Assembly (NCBI RefSeq): GCF_016107685.1
Contig: NZ_JABASY010000003.1
Location: 62,001 to 126,000 of the forward strand
Reading direction: 5' to 3'
Source: Brevibacterium yomogidense
GTDB lineage: Bacteria > Actinomycetota > Actinomycetes > Actinomycetales > Brevibacteriaceae
Length of the DNA stretch: 64,000 nt
Shown here: piece by piece, positions 63,501-64,000 of the stretch
How positions within the stretch are numbered: the first letter of the stretch is position 1
Layout: every line of letters begins with the position of its first letter
Made by a program: the position numbers and the translations under genes
Notes under the pieces: generated by a model
Database searches by the model: none
What the model was told of the DNA's origin: nothing
What the model saw: only the letters and a program-made list of their open reading frames with translations

Positions 63501-64000
63501 GGGATCGTAGTCCGGCGTCGTCGCGGCGATCCGCGCCTGCAGCTGCACCAGATCGTCGGCGAGCAGTCTGGCGGTTGCATCCCGGACGACCGCCTGGACG
63601 ACCTGCGCCCGCTGCGCGGCCTTCGCCTGCCGCCCGAGGGGTCCCAGCTGACGTGCCAGCTCCGACCGGAGGTCGGCCAGCCGGTCGAGGTTCGTCTGTA
63701 GACCCGTGAGCTTGCGGAGCGCCTTCTCCTTCCGCTTGCGATGCTTGAGGACACCGGCGGCTTCTTCGATGAAGCCGCGCCGCTCGAACGGGTCCGCGTG
63801 GAGGATCGCGTCGAGGCGGCCCTGCCCCACGATGACGTGCATCTCCTTGCCCAGACCGGAATCGCTCAGCAGCTCCTGGATGTCCAGCAGCCGTGCCGGT
63901 TCCCCGTTGACCCGGTACTCGCTCCCGCCCGAGCGGAAGAGGGTGCGCGAGATCGTCACTTCCGTGTAGTCGATGGGCAGTGCCCCGTCGCTGTTGTCGA
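60567..64000 (-). CDS. smc: chromosome partition protein SMC (5' end outside window)
   Basis: SMC is the condensin ATPase that loads at parS sites and organises the chromosome. The visible frame has more than 1,140 residues and stays open past the right edge (last visible residues DNSDGALPIDYTEVTISRTL), so the Walker A head is missing. Long coiled coils flank the hinge near the middle; the C-terminal head has LSGGERS and the Walker B FYVMDEVEAALDD. A 50-residue Ser/Pro/Ala-rich stretch (about 62400-62556) is inserted in the hinge. It is followed by the small membrane gene and ftsY. Confidence 0.97.
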   Translation of the reverse strand, partial: DNSDGALPIDYTEVTISRTLFRSGGSEYRVNGEPARLLDIQELLSDSGLGKEMHVIVGQGRLDAILHADPFERRGFIEEAAGVLKHRKRKEKALRKLTGLQTNLDRLADLRSELARQLGPLGRQAKAAQRAQVVQAVVRDATARLLADDLVQLQARIAATTPDYDPAERRRAIEEEVRLLDEEIGEAETARRTFDAHTDEAHNRRTAIAAQHSRATALAQRAGDRVTMLRAAAEQHRPVGESPDALRERAERFVADHDEAQEEAADRRTALDDLTAEKEDVESRLSAAERELAGERARIAARVKHRAELESGVAVAERTMSHAESVISSLDAESAGSDEQIVRAEVAVAEARERLTASESGETVLDESHTAAAARVAEVEEQRTALVQAREQEKAELVSLRAQAEGQRASSRLTAELSDLVEAGLPGLRGAVAQHLRIVPGCEVAVTAAIGTLSGAVLAADQTAALALLDHVGEDRLIDVVHPPATLASSEHPSHTSSAPPAQSSSPVSAEQPSESPSPRSSTPPAPAETVAAEAVVTSSAPDLAAALAPLLSGVRLAGSRETALARLSTHPDETVIALDGTVFAAGRAARAGSPEAGQIAARAALDDTLAAVEDSEARVAQLDRRIGQLDEPLAAARTQEKEAMAALHDSDAAIMAAGEELARAAGELERLTARASAAASSLVQATERRDAAAAELEGARRALADADAEEDLQDEPDTTERDRLADARSALGERTVDARVGLRTAEDRVTFLADRVRSLRRQADQEEAARAQAERTAQARRRQADGAEEIARIAAEVADRAGEWQREAEAALAERAGERQRLEEAVTGLRTRRADAADRLSRAADAEHAARLARERHLLQLEELERRAVDDVGLEADNLIEQFGPYLPVPVLDPREHDGSADGEDTPSVPYVRADVEKSLAKAKKELASIGQVNPLALEEFAALQERHDYLEKQITDVERTRTELLGLVEDVDRHVQEVFESAFFDTQREFADIFSRVFPGGEGSLDLTDPDDMLTTGVEVSARPAGKRVKRLSLLSGGERSLVAVAMLVAIFKARPSPFYVMDEVEAALDDVNLSRLLTIFRELQESSQLIVITHQKRTMEIADALYGVTMHGDGISRVISQRLESPKDAQPPTAPQPAAR

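Overview
The window is GC-rich actinobacterial chromosome. GTG starts are frequent, genes are often joined by ATGA, GTGA or TGATG overlaps, and the gene order follows the conserved actinobacterial translation, secretion and isoprenoid block. Lineage-typical proteins such as the DUF2469 protein, the DUF4081-GNAT protein, the DivIVA-repeat protein and the DUF4439 lipoprotein point to Micrococcales (Brevibacterium- or Dermabacter-like). The genus cannot be fixed from the sequence alone. I found no rRNA, tRNA, insertion sequence, prophage or CRISPR array.

Almost all housekeeping genes lie on the minus strand, so the biological order runs from right to left. From the right edge: smc (5' end outside the window), a small membrane protein, ftsY, ffh, rpsP, KH protein, rimM, trmD, rplS, two type I signal peptidases, rnhB, DUF2469, yraN, comM, dprA, xerC. 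Then come rpsB, tsf, pyrH, frr, cdsA, rlmN, a DivIVA-repeat protein and a hypothetical; dxr, rseP/rip1, ispG and the DUF4081-GNAT gene; a cytochrome b-like gene and proS with a TSUP permease; rimP, nusA, ylxR, infB, rbfA; a secreted M15-like protein; truB; a SatD-like regulator with its membrane partner; ribF, rpsO, pnp, an M16 peptidase, sodA, dapB and the start of a membrane-anchored hypothetical that leaves the window at the left.

Plus-strand genes interrupt this backbone and look accessory: a DUF4439 lipoprotein with an aminoglycoside-kinase-like gene (16.2-18.3 kb); a CoA-transferase, HMG-CoA-lyase-like and nitrilase cluster (21.3-24.6 kb); an S4-domain protein (25.9 kb); glutaryl-CoA dehydrogenase, acyl-CoA ligase, prolyl-aminopeptidase-like hydrolase and DHDPS-like aldolase (31.4-37.3 kb); and a two-domain M23/M15 cell-wall hydrolase divergent from rpsB (45.8-46.9 kb).

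Three things stand out. First, the CoA-transferase/lyase/nitrilase cluster keeps the catalytic residues in all three enzymes and could form a small catabolic route. Second, short disordered or tandem-repeat segments sit inside many otherwise conserved enzymes (CoA-transferase, Dxr, RlmN, XerC, TrmD, SMC) and at the ends of others (CdsA, RpsB, RbfA, TSUP). Third, several intergenic structures are clear: a GTTGCA-repeat operator before the SatD-like gene, a 25-bp-arm inverted repeat flanked by two tandem arrays at 32.8-33.0 kb, a hairpin leader before rpsB, and strong hairpins after sodA, rpsO, rbfA, tsf and between nitrilase and cytochrome b. Coordinates of starts are my choices from ribosome-binding sites and family alignment by eye; no database search was run.
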